Shown here piece by piece: positions 9,661-20,824 of a stretch of 64,000 nt of DNA; within the stretch, counting starts at the first letter, position 1; each line of letters begins with the position of its first letter. The translations under genes were made by a program, and so were the position numbers. The notes beneath the pieces were generated by a model that worked only from the letters and a program-made list of their open reading frames with translations, had not been told where the DNA came from and did not search any database. The stretch covers positions 130,001-194,000 of the forward strand of contig JAUJEO010000019.1 of assembly GCA_030762175.1 (NCBI GenBank), in the 5' to 3' direction. This DNA is from Metallyticus violacea (taxonomy: Eukaryota > Arthropoda > Insecta > Mantodea > Metallyticidae).

Positions 9661-11240
9661 TGAAAAGGCTGATAAGTGGGCAGGGGGTTGGGAGGAAACA
9701 AATTATTGAATCAAGCAGTGTGTCTTCAAATGCTTTATGCTTTTATGTGTATTTTTAATGTTTTTAAAATTTATTCTTCTTATATTTATTTTATATTCAT
9801 TTTATTTATGTATTTATTTTATCTTATTTTATTGTGAATGTATACGCTTTATAGCTTACTGTGAAATATCTAATTACAATATTTTAAGTGTATTACTAAA
9901 GCACTTGGGGTCCATTGAATCCGTGTGTCTGTTCAGGTTGTATTGAGTAGTATTGGTGCCACTGTAAATAAATACATTCTTCTACCACTAATAAAAAGAC
10001 AACGTGCAGTTTTTAAGTTTCTCAGCAAAAACAAAGTTCAAAAGATTGAATTAGACAATTTTCACAAATATGCTTAGCATAGAACAAGTATGACTTTTAA
10101 TTTTGGGGGAATATCCATCAGAAAAAAATTAACATAAGTGAAAGGGGAGACGACTAATGGTAAGAAAGTTTAAATAGCAAGAAGAATTCCTCATTGCTTT
10201 AAAACACACCGTAAGACTAATAAATAAACAAATAAAATAAAATAAAGCTCGAACAACGCTTTGTTCCCTAAACTCTCCGCGTAAACCTCTCGGCTAAATC
10301 GGCTGTAGTATGATAGATATGCATTGGTGAGTAGTGTGTGCGCATGTGATTGTGACTGAAAACGTAATGAAAACAGATTCCTCCTGTTTTGAATCTAGCA
10401 ACCGACATAGATGTAACTTTTTTCCTTTCTCCGTATATTGTGGTACAACATTAATGAATCTAACAGTAAAATGGTATCCTTGGTTTAGCAACTCAATTAA
10501 CACCTCTCACCATATGCCATCAAATTGTGACTCGCTGTAGGTACAAGAGTATTGTCGCTTCTGTTACATTGCATCATTGTTTACTATCCTGTAATGTTCT
10601 GGAAAAATAAGTAGCATATTTCAAATTTTCTGCTTTCGAAATTGTAACAGTGTGCATTTGTGAGCTAGGCAGTTATGATTATAAAATTAAAAGTATTTAT
10701 ACACTTTCAGTGAATTTACTAACCTATAAAACATCCTTATTTTCGTTTAAAGTCCTAAAGACGTAACAGATGCAAAAGCAAATGAAGATCTAGTGAACGT
10801 AAAATAATATATACTCGTATTTTACTTTTAATTCAGCACTTAACATTTTTTCTTAACTGTTTATGAGATAAAGTCTAATAATTAAATATATTTATATATA
10901 TTTTATTCAGATAAGTTTTATTTAAATTTTTTTAAATCAAGAAATAACCCACATTGTCTATACAAGTCCAATGCCTAGTCGATTAAAAGATTCACGTCTG
11001 AACGTTCTCCTTAAACATGTCTTTATCACAATCGATAGGGGACGACTGTCTTTTGCTTGCTGCGAGACAGATGTTGCAGGACAGCTAATTAACTAAGGAT
11101 AAAGTTTAGCTGCAGATATTTCCCGAGTATATGCGTCTAATTATAATTATTTTTGTTACAAAAAATAGAGGAAGGAAAACTGGTTTTGTGTACGCAGCGT
11201 TACGTTAGGTAGTGGCTAGGATGCGTGTTTGATGCTGGCA
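9661..11240. other. AT-rich DNA, no gene recognised
   Basis: Includes a T/A-rich tract at 9737-9840 with ATTT repetition and short open stretches on both strands (9737-9946, 10294-10540) without recognisable domains. Confidence 0.45.
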
Positions 11241-13520
11241 GGTGTTATTGTGTGTAACACTAGATGGAGCAGGCAAGGTGCTGGTTGCAGGTGTGGAAAC
11301 CTGCTTCAGGCCTGACCGAGGCGTGCCTTTTGCATACTGGGCCTGTAGACCGTCGTATATCCGCAATAGTCATGCAGTTTCATGTGCATTTACTCATTCA
11401 TTCTTAGTGCATGAAGTGTCAAATTCGTTACTTACAGGTAATAAATTTTATTTTCAGTCTATTTTTCTTATTATATAATGAGGAGTTTTCTCTTGCCCAA
11501 GTTTTAAATGATCCATTGAAAAGAAATATATATAATTTAAATTTTATGCAACAACCCTCATTTGGGACATATTCATTGTTTTTTTAAAAATTAACTAGCT
11601 TTTTCTGATTTGTAGTTACTCCATTCTACGTTAAAATTATATGATTATAAGTCTGTGTAATTTAACAAATGATATTTCATTGCGTGAAATGTCCTTAAAT
11701 GAAAAAATTCTAAACCTCGTGTTCAGAAAGTATGAAAATCGAAGGAAATAAAAATTAAATTTGCTACTGAATTTTCTATACGCTTCCAAAAGGAGAAATA
11801 ATTCTTGAAATGTATTTTGTTTATATCCTTTTTGTTTTGTCCAATATTTGAGTATGCCTAAATAGTTAAATTTGGCGCAGTGTTTCGCAGTAGCAGCATT
11901 AACTGAATGTAAGGAACATTTGGCATGAGAATTTTGGTAAATTCTACAATACTTAGCTGCTAAAAACTCTTATCAATTTGGCCAAAAAGTTTTTTTCCCA
12001 TAACCGGTTTCTTCATTGGTCTCTTGAGTTATTTGATGGCAAATGGTTTTTTTATATTTGCTGAAGGTATTAGTTGAATGAATAATTTAAGACGAGTTTA
12101 ACATTTATTACTATATATACTTACTGATATTCATGATATATTCTCTCAATCTGACAAAGAATGTATAACGACAAAATAGCAGTTAGCTTTCTTCTTCATA
12201 GATATTTTTGGAGAAAAGTTTAATGCTAAGTCAGCAGTTGAAGAAATGTGTCAGATAGAAGACGATATCAGTACGAGAAGAGCATCGAGAGATTCATGCG
12301 ATTCAATGATGAAGATACTTAACCTTGAAGGCAAGCCCCTCTCTGAACGACCTTCAGCTAGAAAATGTAGTTCTGCGCACTGCAGAAGAGAGACTCGCCA
12401 GTAATCATGAATGGTCTCCAAAATAACAGAAGCCACGTCTGTACCAAATCAACATAATGCATAAAAGGGAACAGTAGATGAACTTACCTCAGACCATCCA
12501 GGACAATTTTATATTTGTAAACAACTTCTTTAAAACTACGTTGATGACCAGTTCTAGAAACACATTGTGGCATGTGATGAATTATCCTGTATGTAATTCT
12601 GAGAGGAGAAAGTAATGGGTACCCATGGGAAAGAATTGCAGCCAGTGATTCATCAAAGTCGTTTTGGGCAATAGGTGATGCTTTGCTTCAGGTGAAATTT
12701 GAAGGTGTTGTGCATATTTTGAGCTGGTCCCAAACTGGTGGAGTATTACTGTGAGCTACTGCACAAAATTTACTCAATTTTAAGACTACATTACCCGGTT
12801 TTAATAAACAAAAACAATCAGAAATACTGCAGTTAGAGAATGCTTCTGCCCATGATCAAGGTTGATCCAACAAAAAAATCCCGGAATTTGAAGGAATAGA
12901 ATTCCTGCCTCGCTCAGCAAACAGTCAGATATTGCTCCTTCTAATTGTTGTTTGTGTCGATCCGTAGCAATATTTCTTCGAGAAGGGCGATTCGATATTG
13001 TTGAAGATGTCAAAAACACATGTCAAATGTTTTAGAGATGGATGAAAGTCGTCAAAAATTAGCTATATTTGAAAAGAAGAATTTGGTTGTTGTGTTATGT
13101 TAAGGTATCAGTTATAGAAAAAAAAAGGACTTTAAAATTAGTTTACCTAAATAAAAGTGTATGTTATTTCAAAAGTTGGCTAACTTTAGATTCCAGCATG
13201 AAAATTGGCAGTATCAGCGTAGTAACCGCAGACTAGGTGTTAGAATTCTCCTGTTTACAGGTGTTTGTCGAAGTAGTTAGTATGTTAATCATTACTGTGG
13301 CTTATATGCAACAGCCAATATAATGGATGCGGGAAATGAATGCAGAAAATTGTAGAGTAGAAAGACAGTACTAACCTGTCTCAGATTGAAACTTGTTTGT
13401 GACGTGCCAGATGTAAATAAAACGTATTCCTGTACAGTACTAGTCATTGTCGCTAGGTTTGTCTGATCTTCAATGCAGCATTTGTGTTTTGAAGCCTATA
13501 GGCTTGTCTTGAAATTAGAC
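11241..13520. other. Unrecognised DNA, no gene supported
   Basis: Slightly more GC-balanced patches occur at 11200-11350 and 12240-12450, but the open frames there (78, 61 and 72 codons) match nothing I know. No SINE, LINE or transposase fragment recognised. Confidence 0.4.
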
Positions 13521-13527
13521 GAAACTT

Positions 13528-13626
13528 TGGTTCCAACATGACGGCACCCCTGCACATTTTTTACGTGCAGCTGGAAATCACCTAAACAGAGCATATGGTG
13601 ACAGATGGATCGACGCGATGCTTTAA
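13528..13626 (+). pseudogene. DDE transposase fragment (Tc1/mariner superfamily, second catalytic Asp)
   Basis: A 33-codon stretch reads WFQHDGTPAHF, then NHLNRAYGDRWI, and ends at a stop. This matches the second catalytic Asp block of an insect IS630-Tc1-mariner group whose pattern is WFQxDGAxxHF...V..YLN..Y..RWIGRGG. The following WPPRSPDLTP block is recognisable only as MPPPH in a shifted frame. Too short to be an active gene; it is a remnant. The rest of the transposase was not identified with confidence. Confidence 0.65.
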
Positions 13627-13629
13627 TAC

Positions 13630-14165
13630 TAATGCCTCCACCGCACATCAATTAAGTACTCGCATGTAATATTTAGTTTCTCATTGTGTTCATTAGTTGT
13701 GACAGTATGTACACATTTGTCCTTTGAATGGCAAATGAAGATGTTGCTTAACGTCAGATTTCAATTATGATCATGTAGCTCTCCTGTTGTGTAACACCTG
13801 CGACGCCGTGTTTCTAACCTCAAAATGTTTTAATACTGCCTTGCAACTTTATACTTTTCTGCGCATTGTTTTTTCCGCTCCTATATACACCATAGTTGAA
13901 TTAGCAAACTCCGTAATTCCAGTTTCATTCTATTTTTTTGTTTTCCACCACTTGACAGGAAAGTTTCTTCCACATATTTGCACCAAAACGCATATATTGT
14001 ATATAATCTGTATTATTAAAAACAATTAATCCAAAAATATTAACTCCTTTCCTTTACTATGAAAGCAAACCTCCAATTTTACTTTCATTATAATTGTTTA
14101 ATGTGACAACAGTGTGCCCCACGACTTATGTAAAGTTACAATACACAGAATACGAGGATAGCTAT
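13630..14165. other. No gene recognised
   Basis: AT-rich sequence with one 80-codon open stretch (13787-14029) of low complexity; nothing identifiable. Confidence 0.4.
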
Positions 14166-14169
14166 TTAA

Positions 14170-14615
14170 TTTCCCGGATTCTACCAAGCAGAAGATCATA
14201 TCTCACCATCTCGGCCTTTTCTTTTCAAAATAGTGTCCCTCACTGTCGACAGGAAGTTGCATCCTTCGGAACGAATCATGAAAGCAGCGACACCATGCTT
14301 CTTTAAAGATAACATAAACTACCTCTTTGTAGGATGCAACAACTTCTTCCAGACTTCAAAACTGAAGACTGCTCCGTTTTTCCTTGACAATTGGAAACAG
14401 AAAAAGTTCCATAGAGCCAGATCTAGACTGCACAGAGGATGCATTGCCATGTTATTGCAATTCATGAAAACGCCATTGTTTTCAAGTGCATTGTCGTGTT
14501 GGAGCAACAATTTTCGCAACTCAAGCTTGGGTCTTTCTGTTAGTGTTCTGAAGTCGTGGAAGCAAACTGATACACCAGTTGCTAAGTTATCTGGCAACCG
14601 GCCCAACTTTGACAT
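14170..14615 (-). pseudogene. Mariner-type transposase C-terminal relic
   Basis: On the minus strand, 14615-14319 is open for 98 codons and contains LLLQHDNA (second catalytic Asp block), NNMAMHPLCSLDLALW and NFFCF, corresponding to HHDNA...NNMxxxPHPPYSPDLAPCDF with the third Asp changed to Asn. Downstream, in another frame, CFHDSFRRMQ and DSEGHYFEKK match the family's C-terminal CFxxWKKR...GDYFE ending. The spacing between the two catalytic blocks is about six residues short, so there are deletions as well as substitutions. Identification is by pattern only. Confidence 0.5.
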
Positions 14616-14619
14616 CGCT

Positions 14620-15528
14620 TAATTTTCATTGTGGGTCGCCATATGGAAATACACAGATGGCTACCTCTTTGATTCTGAGTCGTATTGGTACATCAAACTT
14701 TTGTGAGCTGTGAAGATATTATAGATACCATTGTTCTGCTGTGAGGTTGTGAGGTACCCAAACTTTCATATACAAATACATTTGTGCAGGATTTCAGACA
14801 CCTGCGGTGAACGATTGTTTGGAAACTCCACTATCTTCTTGTAAATAACTTGCAGATCGTTCATCACTATGGCTTCTACAGCAGCAATGTTTTCATTTGT
14901 GACTGCTGTTGCTGTAGCCCCATAAGATTCTCATCTAAACTATGAAAAACAGTTATAAACTTTTTGTACAATTTGGAAAGAGTTCTCTGTAGTTTTTCAG
15001 GCATTCTTTTTGGCTCAGATTGCACTTATAAGCATAAAGGTAAAAAAAAAATCGCACGAAAATGCTCTGTAGTCACCTCTAAAATGGAACATCAGACAGC
15101 AAGCTCGCGACCACATTTGACATTTTTCTGCGGCTGTAACATTGAATACTGCGCTCTAACTCCCTCTGTATTTACTAAAAAAAACATGCTCTTTTAAGTG
15201 CTGCCACCAGAAAACTCATATGTCTCAGAGTTTCTTCAAATCCGGATTATTAAATAGCGACCCCCACATATATAGTCAGTATTTATGGTTTCGATGCAGT
15301 AACAGTATGTAAGAATTTAAGCACGTACGCCACAAGTACTGATAATAGTTTGTAAAGTTTTCCTATCCATACCTAATACTTCAATATATTAAATATCTAT
15401 GTAAAGCACAATGGATCCAAAATATAGCTTTACGGGAATAGTTTAAAAAGTCTGCACCCCTTAAATTTCCTCTGTAAAAGTAATTCATCTCACGAAATGC
15501 ATACAGACCTCAAAGGTATTCTCCATCT
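14620..15528. other. No gene recognised
   Basis: Short open stretches only (for example 14964-15197), none with a recognisable domain; no repeat shared with the rest of the window. Confidence 0.4.
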
Positions 15529-15791
15529 TGCTCGGATGGCCGAGGTCGCTAAGACACGACACGGGCTCTGAGCTGGAGGTCTAAAATTTGATTCCTACCA
15601 GGACAGTTCTCCTCAGCTTTTTTATGGTTTTCTTCAGCCTTCATTAATAGCAAGTCCCGGGAAGCTACGGTATTTTAGATCTGCCCCCTGTTTTAAAAAA
15701 AAAATCCCTTCCTAATCTATAATGTCATCTCATGTAACATCAGTGTCCACAGCCTGTGATGTCTCAGTAGTTAAAATAGGCGTTAAACATT
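15529..15791 (+). mobile_element. tRNA-derived SINE, family B (plus orientation)
   Basis: Starts with a tRNA-like head (TCGGATGGCCGAGGTCG, B-box decayed to TTTGATTCC) and continues through the family-B body (TCTCCTCAGC, GTCATCTCATGTAACATCAG, GTCTCAGTAG) to GGCGTTAAACATT. It is more diverged than the 40198-40499 copy. No clear target duplication. Confidence 0.7.
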
Positions 15792-17520
15792 ATAAAGAAA
15801 TTGAATCAGTGTTTCAATTTTGTGATCTTATGAGAACTCTTCCATATATGTGCAGATTCGAGATACAAACGTCATATAATAAATGCATTATCAATGCCAT
15901 TTAGAGCATTTTTTTCTGTTGTACGATAGGTACCCATTCAAGGTACCCGGTACCGAAGTATGCAAAATCAGAACCATTGCATGATCCGACTGCAAATAAC
16001 CAGTGTTCAGGACTTTTAAAATGATTATCGTGTAACTTGTACAATTCATTTTTCTTTATACGCGTAAAACCTTCTAATTGAAATAAAATTTGTAGAAGTT
16101 AAAAATAAATTTAAAATAATGTTAAATGTGCCTATTAACTTTTAAAAGATATCATTTATAAAACATCAAGTAAGTTTTGGTTTTGCAGCAAACCGTTTTA
16201 CCTTGGTTTAAAATCTCAGTTTTGGAGTCACGAGGTTTGCTAATTAATCTGACGATATTACAGGCAGGTAGTTAATCTTCAATCTAGCCATTTTGTAGAC
16301 TGATATGTTCTTTATGCTGTATCAGTTGTTTTACAAGAACACTTCACATTTCGTGCAGATAATGTTTGTTTTTCTTGGGGAATTATAACAGGTGCTGAGC
16401 GGAAAACACACAACACTTTAGGCAGACTCGGCAAAAGTATCAAAGGAAACTCGCTTGCTGGGAGTCAAGAAGCTGGGGGAAAAGGAACGGAAAGAAAATT
16501 AAGGGTTTATTGAGGAATTAAACAAGTAGGTGTACGCATGATAGCCAAACGCTCCAATGCATGCAACATAGCTAGGGGTGTCGCAAGTTTGGGAAAGATG
16601 CTATTATACCACGCTGAGTTTGTGCCTTTGCCTCGCTAGTTCGAGGTCAGAAGTTTCGAGAGCTAATTGAACAGTAAAAGTAACGCTGAAGTAATGTATT
16701 TTTTGGAATTTCCTGGGCCTGGATAAATTTTAGTTGCTGTTAGCAACAATAAAGCGTTAGCCACGTAACAAAAATAGAATATACGAATAGAAAGCAGATT
16801 TATGACTTAGAGAAACCAAAGATTGTGCTAGATATTAATACTGCAAAAGTTATTATACATGTAGGAACGTGTAATTAATAAGTGTTCATCAGTGTTTAAT
16901 TCATACAATATTTTAAAGCAATAAAAATTTAATTGATGCTACGAGGATTAAGGATTTTTGGCAACAGTTCTAGGACAAGTATTTAGGGCAATTTCCCCCC
17001 AAAAAATTAATTAAGGAAGCAAAATTAACTACAATATAAAAAAATAATAAATCAAATATCATTTGTACATCTTACGCTATATTGATTGTGAAATCAAATT
17101 CATTCTCCTTTATGCTTCAAATTAATAAATTAGTGTATTTCTGTAGGTGTTTTGTGCTCGCCCATCCTTAATGTCGTGCTTTTGATGTTTTCAGTCTTTG
17201 AAAATCTTTTACTAGCTGTTTAGCACAATCTCAGTCGATTATTAAGAATATGCCACTTACCGCATCTAAATCGGTCGAATCTTTGTTATTGTCAACACGA
17301 ACTATCTAGGAATAGTTTTGCACAATCTAGGAGCTATAGCCAATGTTTCAGAATACCTTTTCTGTTAATCTTGACTTGAAAATACCAAAAAAATGGACGA
17401 TTTTTCCTTCGCGGAACCGCTGCACGCGGTCGGTCGGTTGAACCTGGTACCGTGATGAGCGAGAGGCTGAAAGTCCGCAGCTATGAATGTCTCATAAGTT
17501 ATTACTAACATTTTTTTCAC
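15792..17520. other. No gene recognised
   Basis: AT-rich DNA with a G-rich patch at 16380-16500. I find no open frame with a recognisable domain and no repeat-family member. The segment 17365-17520 is the 3' flank of the DDE relic that follows. Confidence 0.4.
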
Positions 17521-17651
17521 GTTATCAAGCAAGAATATTTTGGAACCGTCTCCCTTCATTTTCTGCATATTTCTGACGTCGGCTTATGAAATTGCTCATT
17601 ACCTTCTGTAGTTCGCTCTGAGAAATGTAAGACATTCCTACGCGCATGCTA

Positions 17652-18919
17652 CGAGGGTAGGTCCATAAGTTTCCGGCCTAATCATTTTCTAGGTATGATA
17701 AAGACAAAAGCTATACTTCAGTTTTCAATATAGTTACCCTTTATTGCAATACACTTCTCATATCTTTGAATTAGCATTTCAATCCCCCCCCCCCTAATAA
17801 TCAGAAGTCTTGTCTGCATAATGGGCATAAACAGCATCCACCACTTCTTCGTCACAAATTTCCTTCCTCGAAGGTCCATCTTGAGTTCTGAGAAGAAGAA
17901 ATAGCCACTGGGAGCTAGATCTGGGCTGTAGGGTGAATTGTCGATCTTCTTAAAGGCATATTTCTTCACAGCTTCCTTTGTGACAAGAACTGTGTGCACA
18001 GATGCGTTGCCGTGAAGAAGGCGCACACCATCCCATTCAACTTTCTGCCTTTTCTCTTTGATGGAAGTACGTAGTCTGTGCAGTAGGCCAGCATAGTACT
18101 CCCCATTTACTGTGGTGTTTCTCTCCTTGAAGTCAATGAAGAGCATTCCTTCACAGTCCCAAAAGATTTTGGTCATGATCTTGTTGGTTGACTGAATGAC
18201 CTTGGCCTTTAGAAGCGGTGCTTCACCATGTTTACGCCACTCCATTGATTCTCTTTTGGACAAGGGATCATAGTAAAGAGCAGGAAAGTTTCCTCTCCTG
18301 TAACAATGGTTTGCGGAACTTCTCTTTCGTTGCCACGGCAGAGCTCCAAAAATTCCTGACAATAGATAACTCGTTACTGCTTTTGGACTAAGGAAAGAAG
18401 TCTAGGTACCCATCTTGCATTAACCTTATTCATGTTTAAATGTTCACGAATAATTCGAAGGACTGTTGTTTTAGACAGAACCAACCTTGCTGCTATTTCT
18501 GTAACTTTGAGCAGCCGTTCTTCCATAATTTCTCCTTCCGCAAGAGCGATGTTTTCAGGAGCGATCACCTCCAAGGGCCGACCTGCACGATCTTCGTCTT
18601 CAATGCTTTGTCGACCCATTCGAAAAAGTTTGGTCCATTCTTTTACGGTAGAACATGAGAGGGATGCTTCCTCGTATCCACTGTCCAATCGCTGTTTAAT
18701 TTCATTTGGAGTAAGTACTTCTTTTGTGAAGAACTTAATAACAGTTCGATACTGCATTTTGAACATGTCACAATCTCCTGCACATAGCCCTTTTTACTCA
18801 ACTATATCACAGCGGTGCGGAATTACAGCTGCAATTATTTATTTGAGTAAGGTATAACACCATATAACGGTTTTGTGGAGCCTTATCGGCGAGGCCGGAA
18901 ACTTATGGCCCTACCTTCG
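17652..18919 (-). mobile_element. Mariner element A, complete ends, inside an older transposon
   Basis: A 1268-bp mariner bounded by TA dinucleotides at 17650-17651 and 18920-18921. The terminal inverted repeats begin CGAGGGTAGGTCCATAAG on the left and CGAAGGTAGGGCCATAAG on the right (read inward); 26 of the first 28 positions agree. It contains one broken transposase on the minus strand. It is a sister copy of the element at 42898-44211. The host site is the C-terminal coding part of an older DDE transposase. Confidence 0.93.
17718..18766 (-). pseudogene. Mariner A transposase (DD34D, inactive)
   Basis: The start at 18766 gives MFKMQYRTVIKFFTKE, followed by the paired helix-turn-helix region with the GRP linker (DRAGRPLEV) and a RWVPRLL motif; this part is open to 18374. 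A frameshift follows, and the catalytic half is open from about 18362 to 17718. The three catalytic Asp positions are all substituted: TGEET for TGDET, LLHGNA for LLHDNA, and PSGYFFF for PSDYFFF, with the expected 34-residue spacing between the last two. A second frameshift sits just after the first block. Mariner transposases cut and paste DNA at TA; this copy cannot do so by itself. Confidence 0.9.
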
Positions 18920-19379
18920 TATTTTGAAGTTCATCTAAAGTGCGTGGGTTTGTCTTGTACACTTATTTTCTTTAATGCACCCCAGATATAAAAAGCGCAG
19001 GAGGTTAAATCCGGGAGCGGGCCGTATGTTAGTAATGTACCTATCGTGGAATATTTCATTAATTGCATGCAAGGGTCTGTATGTGCCGTTGCAGAGTCCT
19101 GTTGGAAATTTGCGAACCTGCGTATTCTCACAGTTAATTCCGTAAAAAATTGTTGCAAAATATTCTGTATGTACCTATCATCGTTAATGTTTCTTTAAAA
19201 AAAAGGACCTATTATTCTCTCCCACTAATGGCGCACGACATTCCTATCATACAGGGGTTTCCCATGTAGAAAGTTAGGTTTTCTGAACTTCAATACCTGT
19301 TGTTTTGTGAATTACCATATCCACTAAGGTACAATTAAGATTCATCCGTAAAGAACACTAGATTAGGGCCAATTTTTCA

Positions 19380-20110
19380 GTTGTGCATACTATTCAAAAT
19401 CTATTCACAAAATCTACTCCTGGATGCAGGGTCACCGGGTTAAGTTGCTTGCACTACAGTAATTTTAAGGGTTTTAATCCCAATAGCTATGTAGCTTTCG
19501 AACATAGCAATAAGAAATTTCCTTTTGTTAGCTGTAGTACTGTACTGACTGTGTACATTTTTTATCAAGAATACTTACATTTATTTACCAATCTGTAAAT
19601 CCAACTTCGTTTGGAAGTTGAATATAAGTGAATCTCTCTTGAAACAGCCTCCATATATCACAAGCTGATTCTGTACGCACGTATGAACTTAAATAAATAC
19701 TCTTTGGGGAATTGAATATCTGAATTGAGCCATATTTACGTAATTATTACACACAAGAACTCGATCATATTTCCTAGAGTCCTACTGACCTCCCCTCCTG
19801 CTTCCCGACGGCTTTCACGCTTGGGAACGAGATGAGGACCGCAGACTCGGTCAAATGCGGCTAATGCATATGGAGGGGTTCTGTGAAGAAAAAATCACCC
19901 GGTGTGTAGCAAGATAACAGTAAAAGAAACAAAAAACGGAATCTTGTAACAATGTTCAGTTTTCTTATAACTTGAGAGAAATAATTTGTTTTACAAGAAA
20001 CAGCTGGCTACACCACTTTTTAACTGTTACACTTAATCTAGAACAACAGATGACTCCCCTTTTACAACCCTTGGCATCGTGATCACGTGTAATAATCTAC
20101 TACCACAAAT
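19380..20110. other. No gene recognised
   Basis: One 71-codon open stretch (19383-19598) without a known domain. A more GC-rich patch at 19785-19880 is unique in this window. Confidence 0.4.
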
Positions 20111-20112
20111 AA

Positions 20113-20822
20113 TATCACAAGAGGGTTTGAGATTGCCGATGAATTCATGAACATAGTGAGTGAATTTATCTGGAAAACTCAGACCCTCGAGTGATATTTA
20201 TTAGAACTATTTCATGAATTCCCATAAATTTGGCTTACAAAATTGTAATTAATAATTGTACATTTGTGTTATATATAATTCACACACACACACACACATA
20301 TTTGAAATTAGCACCCGATTTATTAACAGTTGTATAAAATGATATTTTATTTATGAACGCCTATCTATTCAGAAACCATGAGAATGAAATAGACGAAAGT
20401 CGACCATTACAGGCATTAGATTACTTATACCAACGGAGAAAACCAAACAGAAAACGTTTACCATTCCTAACAACGTGTATTATGATTTATGGCTTCTTAG
20501 GCAGATATTGTTACATAATTTATAAAATGACTTCAGATTGTTTGGATGAATACGCAAGAACAATTGCTTGAGTTAATACACATGAAGTTAGTTAAATTTA
20601 TAATTACTGAAAAAAGAAAAGGGTCAGTGATGCGTGCTCAGGAAGATATGGAGTGGGCTACACTGACCAAAAGACAAATGCACGTCGTGTGATAAAACGG
20701 ATTTGATTTTTTAACTTTTTTATTTATTTGTTTCACTTCGATATCCGGCTATTATGTCAAAATGCAAAATTTTGATTCGTTACATTGGTCGATTTTAAGG
20801 TGACGGTACATAAGTGAAAGAG
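20113..20822 (+). repeat. RepX copy 2
   Basis: Aligns by eye with RepX copies at 5630 and 41030. It begins with an inverted-repeat module (ATATCACAAGAGGG ... CCCTCGAGTGATAT), then GAACTATTTCATGAATT, skips about 190 bp present in the other copies (the CATCTAGCAACAGACG block), carries a (CA)n run at 20281-20300, and then follows copy 1 closely: GAAATAGACGAAAG, CAACGTGTATTATGATTTAT, GGCAGATATTGTTACATAAT, AGTTAGTTAAATTTATAATT, GCGTGCTCAGGA. Its CRE is mutated (TGACGGTA). Non-coding; a 72-codon open stretch at 20353-20571 is not conserved in the other copies. Confidence 0.85.
20281..20300. repeat. (CA)n microsatellite in the RepX slot
   Basis: About ten CA units directly before TATTTGAAATTAGCAC, the same position where RepX copy 1 has an AT run. 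Confidence 0.9.
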
Positions 20823-20824
20823 TC

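Larger units (their letters stand above)
17525..19366 (-). mobile_element. Old Tc1/mariner-superfamily DDE element, split by a younger mariner
   Basis: Minus-strand transposase remnant in two parts. The upstream part (19366-18922) reads GPNLVFFTDES, a stop in place of the usual Trp, LSGYGNSQNNRY, ISGRE, then FANFQQDSATAHT and LPDLTSCAFYIWGALK, and breaks off after LDEL. The downstream part (17649-17525) continues in register as YISQSELQKVMSNF, RRQKYAENEGRRFQNILA and a stop. Removing the mariner and one TA joins these parts in frame. First and second acidic catalytic blocks (TDE, QQD) are visible; the third Asp (usually PCDF) is Ala. At least two in-frame stops and a one-base shift show that it was decaying; no inverted repeats were found. 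Confidence 0.8.

Noticed and set aside
18432..18857. 141-codon plus-strand frame
   Set aside because: Antisense shadow of the mariner A transposase.
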